Assembly (NCBI GenBank): GCA_019351895.1 | Contig: JABBOH010000032.1 | Location: forward strand, 1 to 37,353 | Direction of reading: 5' to 3' | DNA: 37,353 nt | Source of the DNA: Pseudomonadota bacterium | Lineage (GTDB): Bacteria > Pseudomonadota > Alphaproteobacteria > Acetobacterales > Acetobacteraceae | Shown here: piece after piece, positions 15,895 through 24,077 of the stretch | Numbering within the stretch: the first letter of the stretch is position 1 | How the letters are laid out: each line of letters starts with the position of its first letter | Translations under genes and position numbers: made by a program | Notes under the pieces: model-generated | Told to the model about the DNA's origin: nothing | What the model saw: only the letters and a program-made list of their open reading frames with translations | Database searches by the model: none

Positions 15895-17553
15895 TTGTCC
15901 ATCTGTTCCAAGAAACGTCCATCGTGGCGCCGTGCTGTTCGCACGTTGCTTCTCGCCGCGATCATGTTCGCGCCGCTGGCGAGAGCCGAGGCGCAAACCT
16001 CCTCCCCCGCACAGGCCACCGCCGACCCCTATGCCGGCCTCACCAGCACTGACTTCGATACCATCGTCGCTGGCGTGAACCAGATCGCGCTGACCGGGGG
16101 CGCGCGGGCGCGAACCGTGCTCGGCGCGCTCGGCAACAACGACCTCTATACCTGGAAATACCCGCGCCCCGACCACGGCCTGTTCATCCACGACCCGGAT
16201 ACGGGGGCATGGACGAATGCCCGTACCGGCGCGGCCATCGCGACACCGCCCTTCATGGCCATCCGAAAGGTCATCGCCAACGACATGGTGACGGGCGCGA
16301 TCGCCACGGCCATGGGCGTGCTCGACCTCGCCTCCCCCAAGTCCGCCACCCGCCGCGCCGCCGCGGAGGCGATCTTCGCCGCGCCCGCGCCGGCCACGCT
16401 GCCGGTCGTCGCGCAGGCACTCGCGCATGAAACCGATCCGGCGGTCCGCAAGGCGCTCACCCAGGCTCAGGCCGCGGACGAACTCATGACGCCTTCGAGC
16501 AGTGTCGCGACCCGCCTCGCCGCCATCCACGTGATCGCGGCGCGTGGCGACCTCACGGCGCGGAACGAACTGGCCTCGCTCTCGGGGCAGCCGAAGCCGG
16601 TCGCGACCGCCGCCGCCGCCGCCATCGCGCATATCGACTTCACGCTGAAGCTCTGGAACTGGCTGGAGACCGCCTATTACGGCATCAGCCTGGGCTCGGT
16701 TCTGCTCCTCGCCGCCGCCGGCCTCGCCATCACCTTCGGCGTCATGGGCGTCATCAACATGGCGCATGGCGAGATGGTGATGATCGGCGCCTACGTCACC
16801 TTCTGCGTGCAGCAGGTGTTCCGCGCCTATGCGCCCGGCCTCTTCGGCACCAGCGTCATCGTCGCAATCCCGGCGGCCTTCGCGGTCGCCGGGCTGATCG
16901 GCATCCTCATCGAGCGTTGCATGATCCGCTTCCTCTATGGCCGGCCGCTGGAGACGCTGCTCGCCACCTGGGGGCTCAGCCTCATCCTGCAGCAGGCGAC
17001 GCGCACCCTGTTCGGCGCCGAGAACCAGAATGTCGCGACGCCCGGCTGGATGAGCGGCTATTTCATGCTCGGCGGACTGACGATCACGCTCAACCGGCTT
17101 TGCATCATCATCTTCGCCTTCGCGGTCGTCGGCGGGCTGATGGCGGTGATGCGCTACACGCCGCTGGGCTTGCGCATGCGGGCCGTCACCCAGAACCGCC
17201 GCATGGCCGCCAGCATGGGCATCCGCACGCCCTGGATCGACGCGATGACCTTCGGCCTCGGCTCCGGCATCGCGGGCGTCGCCGGCGTGGCGCTCAGCCA
17301 GATCGACAACGTCTCCCCGAACCTCGGCCAGAACTACATCATCGACAGCTTCATGGTCGTGGTCTTCGGCGGCGTCGGCAATCTGTGGGGCACGATCCTC
17401 GCGGCGCTGACCCTCGGCATCGTCAACAAGGGGCTGGAGCCTGTCGCGGGTGCGGTGCTCGGCAAGATCGTCGTGCTCGTCCTCATCATTCTGTTCATCC
17501 AAAGGCGTCCCAGGGGCCTGTTCCCGGTCAAGGGGCGAGCGGTGGAAACATGA
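15895..17553 (+). CDS. urtB: Urea ABC transporter permease UrtB
   Basis: Inner-membrane permease of the urea importer. The frame is open from 15778, but the TTG at 15895 is preceded by GAGGAGG (15881-15887) seven bases away and leads straight into a signal-like segment (RRAVRTLLLAAIMFAPLARAEA), so I start there: 552 residues. The region to about residue 245 is the extra periplasmic, helix-repeat-like domain typical of UrtB. Residues 248-552 are a LivH-type permease with GVMGVINMAHGEMVMIGAY, IERCMIRFLYGRPLETLLATW and FMVVVFGGVGNLWGT. The C-terminus ends QRRPRGLFPVKGRAVET. The stop overlaps the urtC start as ATGA (17550-17553). Confidence 0.95.
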   Translation: MSICSKKRPSWRRAVRTLLLAAIMFAPLARAEAQTSSPAQATADPYAGLTSTDFDTIVAGVNQIALTGGARARTVLGALGNNDLYTWKYPRPDHGLFIHDPDTGAWTNARTGAAIATPPFMAIRKVIANDMVTGAIATAMGVLDLASPKSATRRAAAEAIFAAPAPATLPVVAQALAHETDPAVRKALTQAQAADELMTPSSSVATRLAAIHVIAARGDLTARNELASLSGQPKPVATAAAAAIAHIDFTLKLWNWLETAYYGISLGSVLLLAAAGLAITFGVMGVINMAHGEMVMIGAYVTFCVQQVFRAYAPGLFGTSVIVAIPAAFAVAGLIGILIERCMIRFLYGRPLETLLATWGLSLILQQATRTLFGAENQNVATPGWMSGYFMLGGLTITLNRLCIIIFAFAVVGGLMAVMRYTPLGLRMRAVTQNRRMAASMGIRTPWIDAMTFGLGSGIAGVAGVALSQIDNVSPNLGQNYIIDSFMVVVFGGVGNLWGTILAALTLGIVNKGLEPVAGAVLGKIVVLVLIILFIQRRPRGLFPVKGRAVET

Positions 17554-18728
17554 CGCGCCTCTCGCTCACCCTGACGCCGGTCGTCATCATCGGCGTCGCC
17601 ATTGTCCTCGCCGTCCTCAACCTCGCGACACCGACGACGAGCGCGCTGCATGTCTCGGATTTCGTCGTCGGTCTGGCGGGCAAATATCTCTGCTACGCCA
17701 TGCTGGCGCTGGCCGTTGATCTGGTCTGGGGCTTCGCCGGCATCCTGACGCTCGGCCACGCGGCCTTCTTCGCCCTCGGCGGCTATTGCATGGGCATGTA
17801 TCTGACGCGCGAGATCGGCGCGCGCGGCGTCTATGCCAACGCCAACCTGCCCGACTTCATGATCTTCATCGGCTGGAAGCAGCTTCCCTGGTACTGGCAT
17901 GGCTTCGACTTCTTCCCCTTCGCCGTCGTCATGGCGCTGATCGTGCCCGCCGTGCTGGCCGCCATCTTCGGCTTCCTCGCCTTCCGCAGCCGCGTCGGCG
18001 GCGTCTACCTCTCCATCATCACCCAGGCACTGACCTACGCGCTGCTGCTCGCTTTCTTCCGGAACGACATGGGCTTCGGCGGCAATAACGGCATGACCGA
18101 CTTCAAGGACATCGCCGGTTTCCCACTCAACCGCAGCACGACCACGACCGCGCTGATGGTGATTTCGGCACTGTTCACCGCCGCCGCCTTCCTGTTCGCG
18201 CGCTGGCTGGTCGGCAGCCGCTACGGCAAGGTGCTGGTGGCCGTTCGTGACGCCGAGAGCCGGACGCGCTTCCTCGGCTACCGGCCCGAATACTACAAGC
18301 TCGTGGTATGGACGCTGTCGGCGATGATCGCGGGGATCGGCGGCGCGCTCTATGTGCCGCAGGTCGGCATCATCAACCCGAGCGAATTCGCGCCCGCCAA
18401 TTCCATCGAGGCGGTGATCTGGGTCGCTGTCGGCGGGCGCGGCACGCTGTCGGGCGCGATTCTCGGCGCGGTGCTGGTGAATTTCGGCAAGACCGTGCTG
18501 ACGGGCGCGCTGCCCGGCGCTTGGCTCTACGCGCTCGGCGGCTTGTTCATCCTCGTCACGCTTTTTCTGCCGCGCGGCATCATGGGCACCTTCACCCGCC
18601 GCGGCGCGGGCGCGGCCCTGCCGACAGCCGGGGAACCGCAGGGCCTCGCCGCCATCGACGGCGCCTCCGCCGATCTGCAAGAAGCGGGGATGCACGCAGC
18701 GGGCGCCGATGTGGAGAAGACGGCATGA
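17550..18728 (+). CDS. urtC: Urea ABC transporter permease UrtC
   Basis: Second permease subunit, LivM type, 392 residues. The ATG at 17550 overlaps the urtB stop; the frame is open far upstream only as a shadow of urtB. Family blocks are present: LCYAMLALAVDLVWGFAGIL and LGHAAFFALGGYCMGMY near residues 48-85, FRSRVGGVYLSIITQALTYA near 145-165, NNGMTDF, and VPQVGIINPSEFAPANSIEAV followed by VGGRGTLSGAILGA. A soluble C-terminal tail of about 45 residues (GAGAALPTAGEPQGL onward) extends beyond the last helix. The urtD start lies within its final codons (18725-18728), so translation is coupled. Confidence 0.95.
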   Translation: MTRLSLTLTPVVIIGVAIVLAVLNLATPTTSALHVSDFVVGLAGKYLCYAMLALAVDLVWGFAGILTLGHAAFFALGGYCMGMYLTREIGARGVYANANLPDFMIFIGWKQLPWYWHGFDFFPFAVVMALIVPAVLAAIFGFLAFRSRVGGVYLSIITQALTYALLLAFFRNDMGFGGNNGMTDFKDIAGFPLNRSTTTTALMVISALFTAAAFLFARWLVGSRYGKVLVAVRDAESRTRFLGYRPEYYKLVVWTLSAMIAGIGGALYVPQVGIINPSEFAPANSIEAVIWVAVGGRGTLSGAILGAVLVNFGKTVLTGALPGAWLYALGGLFILVTLFLPRGIMGTFTRRGAGAALPTAGEPQGLAAIDGASADLQEAGMHAAGADVEKTA

Positions 18729-19489
18729 GCATCCAACCCATCGGCGCCGCCAGCAACGACCTGCTCTATCTCAGTGGCGTCAACAAGACCTTCGACGGCT
18801 TCAAGGCCATCAACAACCTCTCCCTCACCCTGGCGAAGGGCGAGATGCGGGCGGTGATCGGCCCCAACGGCGCCGGCAAAAGCACGATGATGGACATCAT
18901 CACCGGCAAAACGCGCCCGGACGCCGGGCAGGTCATCTTCGGCGCGGCGACCGACCTCACCAAACTGGACGAGCCTTCCATCGCGCAGCTCGGCATCGGG
19001 CGAAAGTTCCAGAAGCCGACGACCTTCGAGAGCCACACGGTTTGGGACAATCTGCTGCTCGCGCTCGCCGGGAACCGCGGTCCCTGGTTCACGCTGCGGG
19101 CGCGGCCGAAGGCGTCCGAATCCGAGAAGATCGAAGCGCTGCTCACCACCATCCGTCTGCGCGAGCACCGGCACCGCCTGGCCGCCAACCTCTCGCACGG
19201 GCAGAAGCAGTGGCTGGAAATCGGCATGCTGCTCGCGCAGGACCCGCAACTGCTGCTGGTCGACGAGCCGGTGGCTGGCATGACGGATGCGGAGACCGAG
19301 CAGACGGCGCATCTGCTGCGCGACATCAACCGCACGCGGTCCGTCGTGGTGGTGGAGCACGACATGGCCTTCGTCCGCGCCCTCGGCGTGAAGGTCACGG
19401 TTCTGCACGAGGGCTCCGTGTTGTCCGAGGGAACGCTCGACCACGTCAGCGCCGATCCGAAGGTGATCGACGTGTATCTGGGCCGCTGA
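18725..19489 (+). CDS. urtD: Urea ABC transporter ATP-binding protein UrtD
   Basis: Cytoplasmic ATPase of the LivG type, 254 residues, that pairs with UrtE to drive urea import. Walker A is GPNGAGKST at 46-54. The signature is LSHGQKQWLEIG at 156-167, where the His in LSHGQ is a UrtD trait replacing the usual LSGGQ. Walker B is LLLVDEPVAGMT from 177, and the switch histidine is in VVVEHDM. The start is the ATG overlapping the urtC stop. The gene is separated from urtE by ten bases. Confidence 0.96.
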   Translation: MSIQPIGAASNDLLYLSGVNKTFDGFKAINNLSLTLAKGEMRAVIGPNGAGKSTMMDIITGKTRPDAGQVIFGAATDLTKLDEPSIAQLGIGRKFQKPTTFESHTVWDNLLLALAGNRGPWFTLRARPKASESEKIEALLTTIRLREHRHRLAANLSHGQKQWLEIGMLLAQDPQLLLVDEPVAGMTDAETEQTAHLLRDINRTRSVVVVEHDMAFVRALGVKVTVLHEGSVLSEGTLDHVSADPKVIDVYLGR

Positions 19490-19499
19490 GGGGTGAACC

Positions 19500-20195
19500 A
19501 TGCTCGAGGTTGACAGCATCAGCCTGCACTACGGCGCCGCCATAGCGCTGCGCGGCGTGTCGATCAAGGCCGGTCTCGGCACGGTCACGTCGATCCTTGG
19601 GCGCAACGGCGTCGGCAAGACGAGCCTGCTGCGCGCCATCACGGGGGCCCATCCGATCAGCGGCGGCGACATCCGGTGGGAGGGACAGAGCATCGTCAAG
19701 CTTCCCTCCTACGAGCGGGCGAAGCGCGGCATCGCCTGGGTGCCGCAGGGGCGCGACATCTTTCCCCTGCTGACGGTGCAGGAGAATCTCGAAACGGGCT
19801 TCGCCGTTCTGCCGCGGCGGGAGCGGAAGATACCGGAAGAGATCTTCGACCTCTTTCCCATCCTCAAGACGATGCTGCGCCGGCGCGGCGGCGACCTATC
19901 GGGTGGTCAGCAGCAGCAGTTGGCGATCGGACGGGCCTTGGTCATGCGTCCGCGCCTTCTCGTGCTGGACGAACCGACCGAAGGCATCCAGCCGAGCATC
20001 ATCAAGGACATCGCGCGCGTAATCGCACTGCTGCGCACGCGGGGCACGATGGCGATCCTGCTCGTGGAGCAATACTACGACTTCGCCCATGAACTGGCAC
20101 AGACGCTGGCGGTGATGGATCGCGGCGTGATCGTCGTCGCGGGCGAGCGCGACAGCCTCGACGAGACCGAGGTGCGCCGGCACCTCTCCGTGTGA
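19500..20195 (+). CDS. urtE: Urea ABC transporter ATP-binding protein UrtE
   Basis: LivF-type ATPase of 231 residues, the second nucleotide-binding subunit. Walker A is GRNGVGKTS, the Q-loop region reads GIAWVPQGRDIFPLLTV, the signature is LSGGQQQQLAIGRAL, Walker B is LLVLDEPTEGIQPSI, and the switch His is replaced by Gln in LLVEQYYDF, as is common in LivF-like subunits. GAGGGGTG lies just before the ATG. This closes the urtABCDE order; the next gene is a chemoreceptor starting 122 bases later. Confidence 0.96.
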   Translation: MLEVDSISLHYGAAIALRGVSIKAGLGTVTSILGRNGVGKTSLLRAITGAHPISGGDIRWEGQSIVKLPSYERAKRGIAWVPQGRDIFPLLTVQENLETGFAVLPRRERKIPEEIFDLFPILKTMLRRRGGDLSGGQQQQLAIGRALVMRPRLLVLDEPTEGIQPSIIKDIARVIALLRTRGTMAILLVEQYYDFAHELAQTLAVMDRGVIVVAGERDSLDETEVRRHLSV

Positions 20196-20316
20196 CGAGG
20201 CGGCCGGCCTAAATAGTGAAGCCATCAACCCTTATCGTCGCGTTCGTTAAGGGAGAATTCACCCTGCCGAGGCTTGATAGAGGAGGCGACTGAACCGGCT
20301 CGCAGGGAAGACGTTG

Positions 20317-22152
20317 ATGATGCGGCTGTTGGATAACCTGGTCATCCGAACCAAGCTCATCCTTGCCTTCACCGTCATCCTGCTGTGCTCGGTCGCGTTG
20401 GCCGCCTTCTCGATCTCCCGGGTCCATCGCCTCGCCGCTACGACCGGCGAGGTGCTCGACCACATGACCGCCATAGCCGCGTTGAGCGACATGAGGCACG
20501 GCGCCGCCGATATGCGGGCGCTCGCGGGGGCCGACGTGCTGAGCGACGACCAGGCCCAGCAGACCGGCTTCATCGCGGAGGAGGCGGCAGACAGGGCGGA
20601 CTTCCTCGCCCAATGGGCCCGCTACCGGCTGCGGATCGCCCCTGGACGCGAAGCCCGGGACGCCGCCGCCTTCAAGGCGGGCTTCGACCAGATCAGCCGC
20701 CTCGTCGGGCTCGTGACCCGGGATGTAGAGAAGGGCCACACCTTCGCGGCCAATGAACTGGTCATCCACAACCTGCCAGCCGTCAACGCGGACTTCGCGG
20801 CGGCCATGTCGGACGACATCCGCTATCAGCGCGATCAGGCGGAGGCGCTGCGCCGTCTCACCCACACCGTCGAAGGCACCAGCGTCATCACCATCGTCGC
20901 GGCCCTCGGGCTGATGGTTCTCGTGATTCTCGGCATCGTGCTGGTCCTCGTCTCCGGCATCGCGCGGCCGGTCGCCGCCATGACGGCGGCGATGCGCAGG
21001 CTCGCCCGGCAGGAGACCGATGTTGCCGTCATCGGCATCGGACGACGGGACGAGATCGGGGCGATGGCCGAAACGCTCCAGGTGTTCAAGGAGAATGCGA
21101 TCGAGCGTGCCCGCCTGCAGGTGGAGGCCGGCGCCTTCCAGGCCAATCTCGATCGCAAGCTGCACGAGACCGAGCAGGCCTTCACGGTAGCCGGACGCGA
21201 TCAGGCGCGTGTGTTGCAAGGCATCACCACGGCGCTGGCGCGGCTTGCCGACGGCGACCTGACGGTGCGCATCACCGACGAGGTGGGGGCGAGCTACCAG
21301 GCGCTGAAGGCGGATTTCAACCGCGCTGTGGAAGCGCTGCTCGGCACCATCCGATCTGTCGCGGGCAATACGCGCGGCGTGCAGTCGGGGGCGGCGGAGA
21401 TCACCCAGGCTTCCGACGATCTCGCCCGGCGCACGGAGCAGCAGGCGGCGAGCCTGGAGGAAACCGCCGCCGCGCTCGACGAGATCACGGCCACGGTCAA
21501 GCGGGCCGCGACGGGCGCCGGCGAGGCGCGCGCACTCGTCACGACGGCGCGGGAGGATGCGGAACATTCCGGTGCGGTCGTGCAGGAAACCGTGGCCGCG
21601 ATGAGCGGGATCGAGGCCTCGTCGCGCAAGATCAGCAACATCATCGGCGTCATCGACGAGATAGCCTTCCAGACCAACCTGCTCGCGCTGAATGCGGGCG
21701 TGGAGGCGGCGCGCGCCGGCGAAGCTGGGCGCGGCTTCGCGGTGGTCGCGACCGAGGTGCGGGCGCTCGCGCAACGGTCGGCGGATGCCGCGAAGGAGAT
21801 CAAGGCGCTGATCGCGGACTCCGGGCGGCAGGTGGAGAACGGGGTCAAGCTGGTCGGCGAGACCGGGCAGGCGCTGACGCGGCTCGGCGAGCGTGTGGCG
21901 CGGCTGAGCGGGCTCGTGACGGAGATCGCGGCTTCAGCGCAGGAGCAGGCGACGGGGCTGCATCAGGTCAACAGCGCCGTGAACCAGATGGACCAAGTGA
22001 CACAGCAGAATGCGGCGATGGTGGAACAGGCGACAGCCGCGAGCCATGGCTTGTCGCGCGAAGCCGAGGCACTCGCGCAGCTTGTCGCCCGGTTCAGCAT
22101 CGGCGAAGTCCCGCACGCACATACCGGGCGGGCGGCCTTACGACGCGCCTAG
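20317..22152 (+). CDS. Transmembrane methyl-accepting chemotaxis protein between urt and ure genes
   Basis: Chemoreceptor of 611 residues; AGGGA at 20303-20307 supports the ATG at 20317. Membrane span 1 is at about 11-33 and span 2 at about 190-212, enclosing a periplasmic ligand domain of about 155 residues that looks all-helical and has no motif I can name. HAMP follows span 2 (IARPVAAMTAAMRRLARQE), a second HAMP-like segment is near 310-350 (LARLADGDLTVRI), and then the signalling coiled coil with tip [20 protein letters not shown] near 448. Unlike the soluble receptor at 2544-4172 it has no xWxxF tail. Its place between urtE and ureD, on the same strand, suggests that it guides the cell toward urea or a related nitrogen source. 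This is inference from position only. Confidence 0.92.
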   Translation: MMRLLDNLVIRTKLILAFTVILLCSVALAAFSISRVHRLAATTGEVLDHMTAIAALSDMRHGAADMRALAGADVLSDDQAQQTGFIAEEAADRADFLAQWARYRLRIAPGREARDAAAFKAGFDQISRLVGLVTRDVEKGHTFAANELVIHNLPAVNADFAAAMSDDIRYQRDQAEALRRLTHTVEGTSVITIVAALGLMVLVILGIVLVLVSGIARPVAAMTAAMRRLARQETDVAVIGIGRRDEIGAMAETLQVFKENAIERARLQVEAGAFQANLDRKLHETEQAFTVAGRDQARVLQGITTALARLADGDLTVRITDEVGASYQALKADFNRAVEALLGTIRSVAGNTRGVQSGAAEITQASDDLARRTEQQAASLEETAAALDEITATVKRAATGAGEARALVTTAREDAEHSGAVVQETVAAMSGIEASSRKISNIIGVIDEIAFQTNLLALNAGVEAARAGEAGRGFAVVATEVRALAQRSADAAKEIKALIADSGRQVENGVKLVGETGQALTRLGERVARLSGLVTEIAASAQEQATGLHQVNSAVNQMDQVTQQNAAMVEQATAASHGLSREAEALAQLVARFSIGEVPHAHTGRAALRRA

Positions 22153-22160
22153 CTCCGACC

Positions 22161-22210
22161 GGAACATTTTTGTTGCGTTTTTGCACTGTATTTGTTAGTT
22201 GGTGCTAACG
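22161..22210 (+). promoter_or_regulatory. AT-rich promoter-like segment before the urease genes
   Basis: These 50 bases are strikingly T-rich in a GC-rich window. TTGCAC (22181-22186) and GCTAAC (22204-22209) are 17 bases apart, a possible but weak -35/-10 pair. GTTAG (22194-22198) and CTAAC (22205-22209) form a perfect 5-bp dyad that could be an operator. The urease promoter most likely lies here. Confidence 0.5.
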
Positions 22211-22226
22211 AAACGGGAGTGGCATC

Positions 22227-22847
22227 ATGAGCTGGGAGGAAGAGCGCCGCAGGTTCGGCAAGGTCGTCGGGTTCCGTATGGGCTACCCGGTCTTCGGACC
22301 GCCAGAGCCGGCCGCGCCAGACATGGTCAAGACTGAGCAGGCGGCGCCTGAGCCGGGGACGCCCGAGCCGGGGGCGCCTGAGCCGGGGACGCCCGAGCCG
22401 GGGGCCCCTGAGCCGGGGGCGCCCGAGCCGGTCGCGCCCGCGCCCAGGCATGCAGCCGGCAACAGCTGTTCAGCGCCGGCCGCTTCGTGCCAGACAGGCA
22501 CATGGATTCGGCCCACCTCCTCGGCGGACAGCACGCCGCCACCCAGCACCGCCCGCAACGCGCCTTCGGGCGGCTCCGCGTTGGTTTCGAGCGGCGGGGC
22601 AGCGTCACCGCCCTCGCCGTCCTCCGCCAGGAAGGCTGCCTCAAGGCGCGCCACCCGCGCCCGGAACCCGGCGCGACCGCCGAAACGGTCCTCCTCAACA
22701 CCTCCGGCGGCATCACCGGCGGCGACGACCTCGCGATCGCCATCGCGGCCGGCGCCGGCACCCGCCTCGTCGTCACCACCCAGGCCGCCGAGCGGCTCTA
22801 CCGGGCAACCGCCGGATCCCCACCCGCCACCCTCCGCACCAACCTGA
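22227..22847 (+). CDS. Uncertain ORF with Pro-Glu-Pro-Gly repeats, out of frame with ureD
   Basis: An ATG at 22227 with GGGAG eight bases upstream follows the promoter-like segment. The first 75 codons encode a charged, plausible N-terminus (MSWEEERRRFGKVVGF) and then a repeat of the five residues EPGTP/EPGAP. Beyond about 22450 the frame becomes low-complexity Ser/Pro/Ala/Arg and overlaps ureD by about 350 bases, which is how a shadow frame looks. Either this is a short real gene whose end is overlapped by ureD, or its N-terminus once belonged to the ureD frame and was separated by an indel. I do not recognise any homologue. Only the 5' third is likely to be biologically meaningful. Confidence 0.3.
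   Translation: MSWEEERRRFGKVVGFRMGYPVFGPPEPAAPDMVKTEQAAPEPGTPEPGAPEPGTPEPGAPEPGAPEPVAPAPRHAAGNSCSAPAASCQTGTWIRPTSSADSTPPPSTARNAPSGGSALVSSGGAASPPSPSSARKAASRRATRARNPARPPKRSSSTPPAASPAATTSRSPSRPAPAPASSSPPRPPSGSTGQPPDPHPPPSAPT
22350..22439. repeat. Six tandem copies of a 15-bp unit
   Basis: Units start at 22350, 22365, 22380, 22395, 22410 and 22425 with consensus GAGCCGGGGRCGCCY; the last copy is the most diverged. In the 22227 frame each encodes Glu-Pro-Gly-Thr/Ala-Pro. The unit is a multiple of three, so copy number would not shift the frame, but the G-runs inside it could. Confidence 0.9.
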
Positions 22848-23377
22848 AGGCCGGGCCGGATGCGTCGCTCGACTGGTTGCCGCAGGAGACGATCCTGTTC
22901 GACGCCTGCCGGCTGGACCGCAGTCTGACCGTCGATCTCGCTGGCTCTGCGCGTTTTGTGGGCCTCGAGAGCCTGCTCTTCGGGCGGCAGGCCAGCGGCG
23001 AGGCGCTCCGCCGCGCCTTCCTCGCCGACCGCATCGTCATCCGCCACGGCGGCCGCCTCATCCTGCATGATGCGACGCGGATCGATGGGGATGCGGAGGC
23101 GCTGCTCGCCCGCGCCGGCACCTTCGGCGATGCCCGCGCCATGGCGACGATCGTCGGCGTGTCCCCCGATGTGGAGGCCATGGTCGCGCCCTTGCGCGCG
23201 ACGCTCGGGCCCGGCACGCTCCCCGAAAGCGGCGTCGAGGCGGGCGTCTCCGCCTGGAATGGCCTTGTTCTTGCGAGGATTTTGGCGACCGATGGTGCCA
23301 GGCTGCGGCACGCGGTCACGGCGGCGCTTGGTATTCTGCGCGGCGCGGATCCGCTGCCGCGCGTCTGGCGACTATAG
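22502..23377 (+). CDS. ureD: Urease accessory protein UreD
   Basis: UreD (UreH) holds apo-urease together with UreF and UreG while nickel is inserted. From the ATG at 22502 it has 291 residues, the usual size. In-frame GTG at 22487 would add five residues, and neither has a good ribosome site. The frame is open upstream only to a TGA at 22409-22411. Family blocks: RLRVGFERRGSVTALAVLRQ, EGCLKARHPR, VLLNTSGGITGGDDL, TTQAAERLYRA and LPQETILFDACRL. The C-terminus ends LGILRGADPLPRVWRL. It heads the order ureDABCEFG and is 12 bases before ureA. The muddled 5' end, with a repeat-bearing ORF in another frame, is the one irregularity. Confidence 0.93.
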   Translation: MDSAHLLGGQHAATQHRPQRAFGRLRVGFERRGSVTALAVLRQEGCLKARHPRPEPGATAETVLLNTSGGITGGDDLAIAIAAGAGTRLVVTTQAAERLYRATAGSPPATLRTNLKAGPDASLDWLPQETILFDACRLDRSLTVDLAGSARFVGLESLLFGRQASGEALRRAFLADRIVIRHGGRLILHDATRIDGDAEALLARAGTFGDARAMATIVGVSPDVEAMVAPLRATLGPGTLPESGVEAGVSAWNGLVLARILATDGARLRHAVTAALGILRGADPLPRVWRL

Positions 23378-23389
23378 AGGGAGGCCCGC

Positions 23390-23692
23390 TTGAACCTGAC
23401 GCCGCGTGAGAAAGACAAGCTGCTGATCGCCATGGCGGCGACGGTCGCCCGCCGCAGGCTGGAGCGGGGCGTGAAGCTCAACCACCCCGAGGCCGTGGCG
23501 CTGATCAGCGACTTCGTCGTCGAGGGCGCGCGGGATGGCCGCACCGTCGCCGACCTCATGGAGCAGGGCGCGCATGTCATCACCCGCGCGCAGGTGATGG
23601 AGGGCGTCGCCGAGATGATCCACGACGTGCAGGTGGAGGCGACGTTCCCGGACGGCACCAAGCTCGTCACCGTCCACGAACCCATCCGCTAG
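23390..23692 (+). CDS. ureA: Urease gamma subunit UreA
   Basis: Small structural subunit of the urease trimer (UreA-UreB-UreC) that hydrolyses urea to ammonia and carbamate. It is exactly 100 residues, as usual. The start is TTG at 23390 with AGGGAGG just upstream, giving the standard N-terminus [13 protein letters not shown]. Other family blocks are [24 protein letters not shown] in two parts and [22 protein letters not shown]. It is 12 bases before ureB. Confidence 0.97.
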   Translation: MNLTPREKDKLLIAMAATVARRRLERGVKLNHPEAVALISDFVVEGARDGRTVADLMEQGAHVITRAQVMEGVAEMIHDVQVEATFPDGTKLVTVHEPIR

Positions 23693-23704
23693 AGGGCGCG
23701 CGCC

Positions 23705-24016
23705 ATGATCCCAGGTGAGATTATTCCCGCCGCCGGCGACATCGAAATCAACGCCGGCGCGGTCGAACTCAAGCTGACGGTCGCCAATACCGGCGACCGC
23801 CCGGTGCAGGTCGGCAGCCACTACCACTTCGCCGAAACGAATCCCGGCCTCGCCTTCGACCGTGCCGCGGCGCGGGGCCACCGCCTCGACATCGCCGCCG
23901 GCACCGCCGTGCGGTTCGAGCCCGGGCAGACGCGGGAGGTGACGCTCATTCCGCTGCGCGGCGCCCGCATCGTCTATGGCTTCCGGGGCGATGTCTCCGG
24001 TGCCCTTGATGTTTGA
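23705..24016 (+). CDS. ureB: Urease beta subunit UreB
   Basis: Second small subunit, 103 residues, the family norm, kept separate from UreA as in most proteobacteria. It begins [18 protein letters not shown] and contains the hallmark [18 protein letters not shown] and the strand [22 protein letters not shown] 61-base gap follows before ureC, holding a short perfect palindrome, ATCACGTGAT (24016-24025), and the ureC ribosome site. Confidence 0.97.
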   Translation: MIPGEIIPAAGDIEINAGAVELKLTVANTGDRPVQVGSHYHFAETNPGLAFDRAAARGHRLDIAAGTAVRFEPGQTREVTLIPLRGARIVYGFRGDVSGALDV

Positions 24017-24077
24017 TCACGTGATTCAGAACTCCGGCGAAGCCGCCTCGGGTCATCACGTTCTGGAAGGCTGAGCC

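Noticed and set aside
15799-17502. A 567-codon open frame on the minus strand opposite urtB
   Set aside because: Its product is low-complexity Asp/Arg/Gly/Ala typical of the antisense of a GC-rich gene, and urtB on the plus strand has clear family motifs.
22182-22205. TGCAC and GGTGC resembling NtrC half sites before the urease genes
   Set aside because: The arms are 14 bases apart, whereas NtrC sites have them about five apart; no sigma-54 promoter was found nearby.
22283-23311. A 342-codon minus-strand frame opposite ureD
   Set aside because: It reads through the 15-bp repeats as Gly-Ser-Gly-Ala-Pro and continues as an antisense shadow of ureD.
24016-24065. Palindrome ATCACGTGAT and a 6-bp CAGAAC/GTTCTG stem in the ureB-ureC gap
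   Set aside because: Short enough to arise by chance, partly inside the ureB stop, and no regulatory context distinguishes it.
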